Shown: one piece after another, positions 1-8,231 of the stretch
Numbering within the stretch: the first letter of the stretch is position 1
Layout of the letters: every line of letters starts with the position of its first letter
DNA from: Bacteroidetes bacterium OLB10
Lineage (GTDB): Bacteria > Bacteroidota > Bacteroidia > AKYH767-A > OLB10
Length of the DNA: 64,000 bases
Assembly (NCBI GenBank): GCA_001567275.1
Contig: LNBX01000048.1
Span: 1 to 64,000, forward strand
Reading direction: 5' to 3'
Position numbers and translations under genes: made by a program
The notes under the pieces: generated by a model
The model's database searches: none
Seen by the model: the letters and a program-made list of their open reading frames with translations, nothing else
Told to the model about the DNA's origin: nothing

Positions 1-131
1 CGATATCATTTACATAGAAAACATGTCACTCGCTCTTGATTTTAAAATTATGTTTTACACACTGAAAATAATTATTCAGGGACGAGGTAAATAATTCAGA
101 ATAAAAAATTAATAACGATAAATAATAAAGT

Positions 132-1025
132 ATGAAAAACATTGCAGTTATAGGTTCGGGTACCATGGGCAACGGTATTGCCCACGTATGTGCACAGTCA
201 GGATATTCTGTTTCATTAGTTGATATTTCAGATAAAGCTTTGGAAAAAGCATTAGCTACTATTACAGCAAATCTGGACAGAATGATAACCAAAGGCACCA
301 TCACTACTGAAGTTAAAACTTCTACTCTCGCAAACATCAAAACCTATACTCAGTTGAAAGAAGGTGTAAAAAATGCAGACCTTGCCATTGAAGCTGCGTC
401 TGAAAATGAACAGATAAAAACTTCCATCTTCAAAGAACTGGATGCTGCATGTAAACCTGAATGTATTCTTGCAACCAACACGTCCTCTATTTCTATCACC
501 AAAATTGCTGCTGCTACTCAACGTCCCGATAAGGTAATCGGCATGCACTTCATGAATCCCGTCCCCGTTATGAAACTTATAGAAGTAATTCGAGGCTATA
601 AAACAAGTGATGAAGTGAACAACACGATTTTTGAAATCTCAAAAAAACTCAATAAAATACCTGTAGAAGTAAACGACTATCCCGGCTTTATTGCCAACCG
701 CATATTGATGCCGATGATTAACGAAGCGATTTACTCATTGTATGAAGGTGTTGCAGGTGTTGCTGAAATAGATACCGTGATGAAACTGGGTATGGCACAT
801 CCGATGGGGCCATTGCAGTTAGCAGATTTTATAGGCCTGGATGTTTGTCTGGCTATATTACATGTGATGCACGATGGCTTCGGCAATCCGAAATATGCAC
901 CTTGCCCTTTGCTGGTGAATATGGTAACCGCAGGTAATCTTGGAAAAAAATCAGGAATTGGTTTTTACGATTATTCAAATGCCGGCAGCAAAGAACTTAT
1001 TGTTGCATCATCCTTTAAAAAATGA
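132..1025 (+). CDS. hbd: 3-hydroxybutyryl-CoA (3-hydroxyacyl-CoA) dehydrogenase
   Basis: NAD(P)-dependent oxidation or reduction between 3-hydroxyacyl-CoA and acetoacyl-CoA, acting in the cytosol in fatty-acid, butyrate or polyhydroxybutyrate-type metabolism. The 297-residue protein has the family's usual length. An N-terminal Rossmann fold opens with the dinucleotide motif GSGTMG at residues 8-13. The catalytic region contains NTSS and GMHFMNP, and the helical C-terminal domain starts near PGFIANR, as in the family. The ATG at 132 places the Rossmann strand right at the N-terminus, so no longer start is needed. The stop overlaps the next gene by 4 bases, suggesting translational coupling. 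The direction of the reaction and the chain length cannot be read from the sequence. Confidence 0.93.
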   Translation: MKNIAVIGSGTMGNGIAHVCAQSGYSVSLVDISDKALEKALATITANLDRMITKGTITTEVKTSTLANIKTYTQLKEGVKNADLAIEAASENEQIKTSIFKELDAACKPECILATNTSSISITKIAAATQRPDKVIGMHFMNPVPVMKLIEVIRGYKTSDEVNNTIFEISKKLNKIPVEVNDYPGFIANRILMPMINEAIYSLYEGVAGVAEIDTVMKLGMAHPMGPLQLADFIGLDVCLAILHVMHDGFGNPKYAPCPLLVNMVTAGNLGKKSGIGFYDYSNAGSKELIVASSFKK

Positions 1026-2188
1026 CTCTACCCTATGCTGAGATAATTCTCAAAAAAGGGAAAGAAAAAAGTATTGAAAATTTTCATCCCTGGATTTTTT
1101 CAGGTGCTGTTGCACAGAAACCTGAGACATTAAAAGATGGTGACCCTGTGCATGTGTTTTCGGCCGGAAAAGAATTTTTGGCTACCGGTATTTTTCATTA
1201 CTCCAGTATTGCAGTTCGCATTCTTTCCTTCAGGAAGGAATTATTGGATGAGAATTTCTGGATTGAAAAAATAAAAAATGCCCTGGCATTAAGGCAGGCA
1301 TTGCAATTACATAACAACAATGCTACAAATGCCTATCGGCTAATCCATGGCGAAGGTGACGGAATTTCAGGACTGATTATTGATGTTTATGGCAAACATG
1401 TGGTGATGCAGGCGCATGTGCAGGGAATTTTTAATTTCAGAAAAGAAATTGCACATGCATTGCAAACAACTTTAAATCCTGAAACCATTTATGATAAGAG
1501 CGAAGACACTTTTTTTACTGCTGATGAAAACAGGTTTTTATCAGGTACCTATTCTGACTGTGAAATAAAAGAAAACAATCTGGTGTTTTATGTAAACTGG
1601 GAAGAAGGACAGAAGACAGGATTCTTCAACGATCAGCGTGACAACAGAAAACTGCTTCAAAACTTTTGTAAGGATAAATCCGTGGTCAATCTGTTTGCCT
1701 ATTCAGGAGGATTTTCAGTTTATGCACTTGCTGCGGGAGCTAAAAAGGTTGACTCTGTTGACAGTTCAGCAAAAGCAAAACAATGGGCAGAAAATAATGT
1801 TGCATTGAATAAACTTAATCATCATCAGTTTTACTGCGAAGATGTTTTTCAGTTTATAAAAAACTGTGATGAGCAATACGATGTTTGGATAGTAGATCCT
1901 CCTGCTTTCGCAAAACGGATAGACACTGTAAAAAACGCAATGATAGGTTATCGAAACCTGAATACAGCTGTGCTGAGAAAAGCTAAAAGTCAAAGCATTG
2001 TTTTCACATTTTCGTGCTCACAGGCTATTGACAAAGAACTCTTCCGCAAACTCATTTTCCAGAGTGCAAAACAAGCTTCAAGGCAGGTAAAAATATTACA
2101 TCAGCTGTCGCAACCTGCTGATCATCCCGTTTCAATATATCATCCTGAAGGCGAATATTTAAAAGGATTAATTTTGTATGTTTCCTGA
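1022..2188 (+). CDS. rlmI: RlmI-like class I rRNA (cytosine-C5) methyltransferase
   Basis: SAM-dependent methyltransferase of the RlmI/RlmK family; the E. coli member methylates a cytosine of 23S rRNA. An N-terminal PUA-like domain (about residues 5-80) precedes the Rossmann methyltransferase domain. The SAM-binding motif NLFAYSGGFS lies at residues 223-232, motif IV DPPAFAK at 292-298, and a candidate catalytic cysteine in FSCS at 330-333. The 388-residue length is normal. The gene starts inside the end of the upstream dehydrogenase gene (ATGA overlap), so the two are probably cotranscribed. The exact target base is inferred from the family only. Confidence 0.88.
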   Translation: MTLPYAEIILKKGKEKSIENFHPWIFSGAVAQKPETLKDGDPVHVFSAGKEFLATGIFHYSSIAVRILSFRKELLDENFWIEKIKNALALRQALQLHNNNATNAYRLIHGEGDGISGLIIDVYGKHVVMQAHVQGIFNFRKEIAHALQTTLNPETIYDKSEDTFFTADENRFLSGTYSDCEIKENNLVFYVNWEEGQKTGFFNDQRDNRKLLQNFCKDKSVVNLFAYSGGFSVYALAAGAKKVDSVDSSAKAKQWAENNVALNKLNHHQFYCEDVFQFIKNCDEQYDVWIVDPPAFAKRIDTVKNAMIGYRNLNTAVLRKAKSQSIVFTFSCSQAIDKELFRKLIFQSAKQASRQVKILHQLSQPADHPVSIYHPEGEYLKGLILYVS

Positions 2189-2265
2189 AAGGATAAATTA
2201 AATTAGATTAGCGAAATGAATATACTGCATCAAATACCCAACATTAAACATCTGTCATCCGGAAA

Positions 2266-2273
2266 TTTTTTTT
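2266..2273 (+). other. Apparent +1 frameshift in T8 run, kdsA
   Basis: Eight consecutive T follow GGAAA. Reading from the ATG at 2216 gives a good KdsA N-terminus up to NFF, then leaves frame. Removing one T restores NFFLMAGPC, which is the family pattern. A sequencing or assembly error is most likely; a real mutation or slippage is possible. Confidence 0.8.
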
Positions 2274-2276
2274 CTG

Positions 2277-3035
2277 ATGGCAGGACCCTGCGTTGTTGAA
2301 TCAGAAGAACTCTGCATGTCGGTTGCCGAAAGAGTAATATCTATCACCGATAATCTGCAGATACCCTACATCTTCAAGGCAAGTTTCAAAAAAGCAAACC
2401 GCTCACGTCTCGACTCATTTACAGGTATTGGTGATGAAGCTTCTTTGCAGATTCTGAAAAATGTTCGCGAAAAATTTAAAGTACCTGTGGTAACCGACAT
2501 TCATGAAAGTCATGATGCAGCTATGGCAGCACCCTATGTTGATGTGTTGCAAATTCCGGCATTTCTCTGCCGTCAGACAGATCTATTGGTGGCAGCAGCT
2601 AAAACAGGGAAAGTTGTGAACGTAAAAAAAGGGCAATTTTTATCTCCTGAATCCATGAAATTTGCTGTAGATAAAATCAGACAAAGTGGGAATGATAAAG
2701 TAATACTTACCGAACGCGGAACCATGTTAGGTTACACCGATTTGGTAGTGGATATGCGAGGTATTCCGGAGATGAAAAAGAATAATGTTCCTGTAGTGAT
2801 GGACGTGACTCACTCTCTTCAGCAGCCCAATCAGTCATCAGGAGTTACCGGTGGAAAGCCTGAATTAATCACGACTATTGCCCGTGCGGCTATAGCATCA
2901 GGTGCTGATGGTATTTTTATAGAAACCCATCCTGAACCTTCAAAAGCATTAAGTGATGGTGCCAATATGTTAAGGTTAGATTTGCTGGAAGAATTGCTCA
3001 GCTCTTTAATTAAAGTGCATCAGGCTGTCCGTTAG
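2277..3035 (+). CDS. kdsA: 3-deoxy-8-phosphooctulonate (KDO-8-P) synthase, 5' end frameshifted
   Basis: Condenses arabinose 5-phosphate and phosphoenolpyruvate to KDO-8-phosphate, the first committed step of KDO synthesis for LPS. The reading frame runs from MAGPCVVESEE through the family motifs ANRSRLDSF, QIPAFLCRQTDLL, KKGQF and ETHPEPSKA. The first about 20 residues of the family (an N-terminal segment ending in NFF before the conserved AGPC) are encoded in another frame starting at the ATG at 2216 (MNILHQIPNIKHLSSGNFF). The two frames join at a run of eight T at 2266-2273. Seven T would give a continuous protein of 273 residues spanning 2216-3035. As it stands, only an N-terminally shortened protein could be made from the ATG at 2277. 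Confidence 0.9.
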   Translation: MAGPCVVESEELCMSVAERVISITDNLQIPYIFKASFKKANRSRLDSFTGIGDEASLQILKNVREKFKVPVVTDIHESHDAAMAAPYVDVLQIPAFLCRQTDLLVAAAKTGKVVNVKKGQFLSPESMKFAVDKIRQSGNDKVILTERGTMLGYTDLVVDMRGIPEMKKNNVPVVMDVTHSLQQPNQSSGVTGGKPELITTIARAAIASGADGIFIETHPEPSKALSDGANMLRLDLLEELLSSLIKVHQAVR

Positions 3036-3082
3036 TAAAAAAGTTCTACTTTTGATTTCACCTTTCAAAACCGCAACCTGAA

Positions 3083-3778
3083 GTGTTATCAGTTAAAAAC
3101 AGATTTATTGCTTTTGTCATCATTGCAGTTGTTCATCTGACAGGACAATTAGTTTCTAATGAATGGATAATTTGGATGACAAGACCATTGCTGATGCCTT
3201 CGCTATTATGGTGGTTTCTTTCGCAAATATCAAAACCTTTTTCTTTCGCTCACAAACGAATGATAGCTGCTTTGTTGCTGGCATCTGCAGGAGACATCTT
3301 TGCCCTACTGGCAAAATTTAACGACTGGTTTTTCTTTGCTGATATATTGTGCTACTTATTTATGCAACTGATGTATGTACTCATCTTTTTATCTATTGTC
3401 CGATTTCAGGATGTTTCTAAAGTTTATATATCAATTGCCATTTTAATATTTATCGTTTATGGAATTATTTTTCTGAATTATCTGCTTCCTCATTCAGGAT
3501 GGCTGACTTTGCCAATTCTTATTTATGCTTCTGCTGTAACTTTAACAATCATTTCATCGGCCATAACAATTACTTATTTCCCCCGTCCATTATTCATTAT
3601 GCTGATGGCAGGCACAATTATTTATTTAATTTCTGATACTATTATTGCCACTAACAAATTTATAACGCCTGTTCACCTTTCAGGATTTTGGGGATTGCTG
3701 GCATATATCGTTGCACAGGCACTCATCACAAAGGTGATTAGTAAATACAAGAATGAAACTGATAATCGTGAAAATTAA
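3083..3778 (+). CDS. YhhN family membrane protein (putative lysoplasmalogenase)
   Basis: A 231-residue integral membrane protein with about eight hydrophobic segments, matching the YhhN/TMEM86 family. Characterised members hydrolyse the vinyl-ether bond of lysoplasmalogens. The N-terminal region reads MTRPLLMPSLLWWF, and the third helix holds ASAGDIFALLA with an intramembrane aspartate typical of the family. The start is a GTG at 3083; no in-frame ATG lies before the first helix. A TACTTTTG element at 3047-3054 resembles the Bacteroidota -7 box, but I see no matching -33 element. Bacterial substrate and role are not established by the sequence. It is convergent with the PagL-like gene and the ends overlap by 4 bases. 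Confidence 0.8.
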   Translation: MLSVKNRFIAFVIIAVVHLTGQLVSNEWIIWMTRPLLMPSLLWWFLSQISKPFSFAHKRMIAALLLASAGDIFALLAKFNDWFFFADILCYLFMQLMYVLIFLSIVRFQDVSKVYISIAILIFIVYGIIFLNYLLPHSGWLTLPILIYASAVTLTIISSAITITYFPRPLFIMLMAGTIIYLISDTIIATNKFITPVHLSGFWGLLAYIVAQALITKVISKYKNETDNREN

Positions 3779-4929
3779 AAACAATACCCTATTCCTGTTT
3801 CAAGGAAATCAGCCTGTCCAAAATTAGTCTTAATGTAAACACCAGCGTAAAAATTGGAACCGGTATGTACAACAGCATCTCTGATGTAATATTGAAATCC
3901 AAGCCTTGCAGTAATCCAGCCTTTAATTTCTTTTTTTAAGTTTGAATTATCCTCCGTCTTCAGTCTTTTATGGTAAGCAGGATTATATACATAAACTCCA
4001 CCATTTACCAACATACTGAAATGTCCAAATAAAAACTCATTACCAATTACAGTTTGAATAGCAACAGAACGCCAGTGTTCTTTATCGTCATACAATCTCT
4101 GACTGGTGATGTAGTCATACATACCTGCATTGTACCATCCTTCAACTCCTGCATGAAACTTATTGACAGGCGACAGATATTTTGTTGCATACATAGCAAC
4201 CAGATACACAGGATAACGCGGACCATTGACAGGGAATGTACTTGCGCCTTGCTCATTTTGCCCCAAAGCCAACCGTATCTGTCCATGTATTTTTTTGTCA
4301 CGTTCAAGATTTCTTGACCCCATCAATATACTTGCAGGTTGAATATGATACCGCACTCCTGCTGAAATTACCGGAAGATTGATGCCAAGATTTGGCAATT
4401 TATAATGTGAGTTTGAGCAATGATAAACTCCTGCATTCAGGTTCACAGACCAAAACGGAGACAGATAATACCTTAACAAAAGTCGTGCAGAAGCATTAAA
4501 AGTAAAAGTTGAACCTACGACAGTATTTTCCGGATTGTTTTCTATGTCATAATGCCTTGTGAATCCTGCAACACCAAATCCTGCCACTGCTTCTGCATAC
4601 AACTTATCACTGAGCCTGAAAGGAAACTCAAGTCTGTAAAGTCCGCTTATCATACTTCCCAAAACCTTTGAGTTTCCAAGTGTTCCATAATTTATCTCGA
4701 AAGAAGCAACCGGATAGCGATAGTAAGGATGCCATGCTTTGGTACCATTCAGCCTGCTGCCCATAACAAAACTGTTCACCCAGGCAGCATTACGCTGCGG
4801 AAAAACAGGGTAATTTTTTACAATTCTTCCGGTGCTAACATTATATTCCACAAATGCAGGATGCAACAACGACTGCGAAAATGCCGTATCCGTTAAAAAA
4901 ATTAAGATAAAAACAGCTAAGTACCTCAC
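3775..4929 (-). CDS. PagL-like acyloxyacyl hydrolase, outer-membrane beta-barrel protein
   Basis: A 384-residue exported protein with a signal peptide (cleavage near FSQS, residue 20) followed by alternating aromatic/polar beta-strand sequence. The segment YHCSNSHYKLPNLGIN at about residues 169-184 carries the His-x-Ser-Asn signature of the lipid A 3-O-deacylase (PagL) family (His170, Ser172). This points to removal of an acyl chain from lipid A in the outer membrane. PagL itself is under 200 residues; here about 185 more residues follow and look like further strands, so the protein may be a larger or double barrel. Only 8 bases separate it from tpiA upstream, so it is probably cotranscribed with that gene. 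Activity is inferred from the motif. Confidence 0.72.
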   Translation of the reverse strand: MRYLAVFILIFLTDTAFSQSLLHPAFVEYNVSTGRIVKNYPVFPQRNAAWVNSFVMGSRLNGTKAWHPYYRYPVASFEINYGTLGNSKVLGSMISGLYRLEFPFRLSDKLYAEAVAGFGVAGFTRHYDIENNPENTVVGSTFTFNASARLLLRYYLSPFWSVNLNAGVYHCSNSHYKLPNLGINLPVISAGVRYHIQPASILMGSRNLERDKKIHGQIRLALGQNEQGASTFPVNGPRYPVYLVAMYATKYLSPVNKFHAGVEGWYNAGMYDYITSQRLYDDKEHWRSVAIQTVIGNEFLFGHFSMLVNGGVYVYNPAYHKRLKTEDNSNLKKEIKGWITARLGFQYYIRDAVVHTGSNFYAGVYIKTNFGQADFLETGIGYCF

Positions 4930-4937
4930 CTGCCGAA

Positions 4938-5705
4938 TCAGTCTTTCATTGCTTTAATAATCGTAACAAAACTTCTGGATTTTAAAGATGCTCCTCCGAT
5001 GAGTCCCCCATCCACATCTTGCAGTGCAAAAAGTTCAGCAGCGTTATTCTCATTACAACTGCCTCCGTATAAAATGCTGCATTGCTGTGCTATGGTATCA
5101 GAAAAAACAGAAGCAATTAATCCGCGAATATGATGATGTATTTCCTGCGCCTGAGCAGGTGAAGCAGTTAACCCTGTACCAATAGCCCACACAGGCTCAT
5201 AGGCAATAACACATTTTCTAAAATCATCTGCTGAAAGCCTGAGTATTGTATTCTTCAACTGTTCTTCCACAACACTGAAGTGTATCCCTTTTTCACGCTG
5301 TTCCTTTGTTTCACCTATACAAAATATCACTTTCAGATTATTCGCCAAAGCAGCCTTTACCTTTTTTAAAAGCACATCATCTTCCTCTTTAAATAATGTT
5401 CTTCGTTCACTGTGTCCAATAATCACATGTGTTGCTCCACATGAAGCAATCATTGCGCAGGAAACCTCTCCCGTAAATGCTCCGCTATTTTCAGACGCAC
5501 AGTTTTGGGCTGAAACCTGAATAACTGAATTCTCTGTGAGTTTGTTCACACTGGTCAGAAATGGAAATGGCGGAGCAAGAATAATTTCTGCATATCCCTT
5601 CACCTCATCTTTTACCATTGAAACAATTTCGGATGTAAGTTTAAAGGCCTCTTCGTAAGTGCCATTCATTTTCCAGTTGCCTGCAATTATTTTTTTTCTG
5701 CTCAT
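4938..5705 (-). CDS. tpiA: Triosephosphate isomerase
   Basis: Interconverts dihydroxyacetone phosphate and glyceraldehyde 3-phosphate in glycolysis and gluconeogenesis. The 255-residue TIM barrel has every key residue: Lys12 in GNWKMNG, the catalytic His98 in IIGHSERR, Glu170 in AYEPVWAIGTG, and the phosphate-binding C-terminal GGASL. Length and start are typical. It follows the PBP1A gene on the same strand with a 35-base gap. Confidence 0.97.
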   Translation of the reverse strand: MSRKKIIAGNWKMNGTYEEAFKLTSEIVSMVKDEVKGYAEIILAPPFPFLTSVNKLTENSVIQVSAQNCASENSGAFTGEVSCAMIASCGATHVIIGHSERRTLFKEEDDVLLKKVKAALANNLKVIFCIGETKEQREKGIHFSVVEEQLKNTILRLSADDFRKCVIAYEPVWAIGTGLTASPAQAQEIHHHIRGLIASVFSDTIAQQCSILYGGSCNENNAAELFALQDVDGGLIGGASLKSRSFVTIIKAMKD

Positions 5706-5740
5706 AATTTATTGTTTGATGACTAAAGTAGTTAATAGTT

Positions 5741-7990
5741 TTAATCTCCGGGATATTGGATTGAATCATTCAATGAGTCAGTATGAAACTCATGATGCTG
5801 ATTTAGGTTCAATGAGTCTGTCAGCAGCGAATCAATTGCGAGTGAGTCTAACCCTGCAATATCATAATCTTCCATATCGCAGTAGTATTCTTTTTTTATT
5901 CTTGTTTTAGGTTTGACAAACTTACCTGTGGTAACACCACTTTTCTTATCCTTATATGCTTTTTCCATCATTTTGGCAAAGATGGGTAATGCCAATCGCG
6001 AACCCTGTCCTGCAGAACCTCTGAAATGAACACTCCTGAATGGTGCACCTACCCAAACTCCCGTCACAAGGTCATGTGTGATGCCCATATACCATGCATC
6101 AGAATAATTGGAAGTAGTGCCTGTTTTCCCTGCAATCTCATTACCATTACCAAAAACATTGTATCCCCATAATGCCTGTGATGTGCCACCGGGTTCCTGA
6201 ATAGTTCCCTGCAACATGTAAAGCATCAGCCATGCATTTTCTTCAGTAATTACCTGAGTAAAAACAGGGCTATATTCTTCTACTAAACTTCCATCATGGT
6301 TATAAATTGATTTTACAAGAATCGGTTCTGTCTTCTTTCCACCATTGGCAAAAGCAGCATAAGCACATACCATTTCATACACGTTCACATCACTTGAGCC
6401 AAGACAAATGGAAGGTACTGTATCTAACGGACTTTTAATACCCAACCTGTGCGCACATTCCACAACTGTTTCCCAACCTACATCCTCAGTAAGTTGTGCT
6501 GTTATGGAATTTACAGATTGTGCAAGTGCCCGCCTCAAGGTCTTGCTTGTATAGGTGTAAGTTCCGGTGCTGTTTCTTGGTTCCCACACCTGGTCGCCAT
6601 CATATACTATTCTAACAGGAACATCATTCATTCTGCTGCAAGGGGAAAAAGTATCTTCCAAAGCTGCCAAATATGCAAATGGCTTAAAGGTTGAACCTGC
6701 TTGTCTTTTGGATTGCCATACATGATCATACTTAAAATAATCATGACTTATTCCTCCAACATAAGCTTTAATTTCTCCTGTAAGCGGATTGACAGACATC
6801 ATCCCTGTATTCAGAATTCTTGCATAATATTTCAGTGAATCCATGTATGAAAACATGGTGTCCTTGCCTCCCGTATAAGTAAACACCTTCATTGGTCTCT
6901 TTCTATTCAATGCAGCAGTTACGGAGTCTTTATTACCATCATACAATCGCATCAGACGGTCGTACACAGGTGTATAAACAATTGCAGCTTCAGCAAAATT
7001 TTTCAACTCATTACCACGATCATCACGCCAGGGCACTGATGATCCCCACTGCTCATCAAACTGTTTTTGTATTTTTTTCATGTGATCAAAAACAGCTTCT
7101 TCTGCATACTTCTGAAGATGAGAATTGATGGTTGTATAAATTTTCAAACCGTCTTCAAATAAATTTAATCCCTTTGCATCACAATTCTGCGACACAATAC
7201 GATATACCATTTGTTTAAGATAAGAATCCTTGGTGCCCGGATTATTTTTTGCTCTGTTCAGTGTGAGAGGCAACGAACTTACAGAATCTGCCACCTGCTC
7301 TGATATGTATCCATATTTCTCCATCTGTGAGAGCACTACATTTCTGCGTTTCAGTGAGCGTTTTTTATTCGTCAGCGGATTATAAGAACTGGTAGCTTTA
7401 AGCAAACCTATCAGTGTTGCGCTTTCCTGCAGATTAAGTTCAGCAGGTTGTTTACTGAAATAATTCTGCGATGCTACTTTAATACCGAACCAATTATTGC
7501 CAAAGTCAACAGTGTTGAAATACATCTCAAGAATTTCTTCCTTTGAATAAAATAATTCAAGTTTTATGGATGTAATCCATTCCTTGGTTTTGCTGATCAA
7601 AGTCCCCACAAAGCGTACACGTTGCAATAACCCCTGATTATTCCGTTTGCGAATATTGTACATGTTTTTCGCCAACTGTTGTGTTATGGTGCTGGCTCCT
7701 CTTTCATCACCTTTTGTAGTTGAATAAACACCACCCGCAAGAGCAAACAAATCCAATCCATGATGTTTATAAAACCTTACATCTTCAGTGGCAATTAACG
7801 CGTCAACTGCATTTTTAGAAATCTCAGAAAATTTTACAGGAGTACGGTTTTCATTATAAAATTTACCAATGAGTACGCTGTCTTCTGTATAAATTTCTGT
7901 TGCAATGGCCACCTGCGGATTTCGCACATCACTGAGTTTGGGCATATAGCCAAACAACCATAAAAAAGTTGATGTGTAATGCCACAACAT
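5741..7990 (-). CDS. Penicillin-binding protein 1A, bifunctional transglycosylase/transpeptidase (N-terminus frameshifted)
   Basis: Class A PBP that polymerises and crosslinks peptidoglycan on the outer face of the inner membrane. The GT51 domain (about residues 25-230) has the catalytic Glu69 in EDVRFYKHHG and the motif GASTITQQLAKN. The transpeptidase domain (about 400-690) has SxxK as STFK, SxN as SVN, and KTGTT. The frame starts at MLWHYTST and contains only part of a membrane anchor. The missing anchor (FMLIIYYVVALHINF and residues back to a Met at 8123) is encoded in another frame. The frames would join if the six-T run (coding strand) at 7962-7967 had five T, giving ...HINFLWLFGYMP. 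The intact gene would then span 5741-8123. tpiA follows closely. Confidence 0.92.
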   Translation of the reverse strand: MLWHYTSTFLWLFGYMPKLSDVRNPQVAIATEIYTEDSVLIGKFYNENRTPVKFSEISKNAVDALIATEDVRFYKHHGLDLFALAGGVYSTTKGDERGASTITQQLAKNMYNIRKRNNQGLLQRVRFVGTLISKTKEWITSIKLELFYSKEEILEMYFNTVDFGNNWFGIKVASQNYFSKQPAELNLQESATLIGLLKATSSYNPLTNKKRSLKRRNVVLSQMEKYGYISEQVADSVSSLPLTLNRAKNNPGTKDSYLKQMVYRIVSQNCDAKGLNLFEDGLKIYTTINSHLQKYAEEAVFDHMKKIQKQFDEQWGSSVPWRDDRGNELKNFAEAAIVYTPVYDRLMRLYDGNKDSVTAALNRKRPMKVFTYTGGKDTMFSYMDSLKYYARILNTGMMSVNPLTGEIKAYVGGISHDYFKYDHVWQSKRQAGSTFKPFAYLAALEDTFSPCSRMNDVPVRIVYDGDQVWEPRNSTGTYTYTSKTLRRALAQSVNSITAQLTEDVGWETVVECAHRLGIKSPLDTVPSICLGSSDVNVYEMVCAYAAFANGGKKTEPILVKSIYNHDGSLVEEYSPVFTQVITEENAWLMLYMLQGTIQEPGGTSQALWGYNVFGNGNEIAGKTGTTSNYSDAWYMGITHDLVTGVWVGAPFRSVHFRGSAGQGSRLALPIFAKMMEKAYKDKKSGVTTGKFVKPKTRIKKEYYCDMEDYDIAGLDSLAIDSLLTDSLNLNQHHEFHTDSLNDSIQYPGD
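7962..7967 (-). other. Apparent +1 frameshift in T6 run, PBP1A gene
   Basis: On the coding strand AAC-TTTTTT-ATGG separates the hydrophobic anchor frame (open back to 8123) from the catalytic frame. Deleting one T fuses LHINF to LWLFGYMPKL, matching the family's pattern of a transmembrane helix directly followed by LFGYMP. Confidence 0.7.
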
Positions 7991-8231
7991 AATATATGAT
8001 TAGCATAAAAAACTTTGCAGTCCACCTTAAAACCCTGTTACTGATAGCATCCAGATAAGAAAGTGTGAAAAGTGCTTTGAGAAAAGAAAAAATCCTTTGT
8101 AATATTTTCAGCAATAAGCTCATTCAGCAATTTTAAGATGTCAAAAATAACAGTTCATTTATTATTTAACCTCTAAATGACAAATCCATTCCAATTCACT
8201 TATTTTTGCCCTACCAAAACTTAAAAAAATT

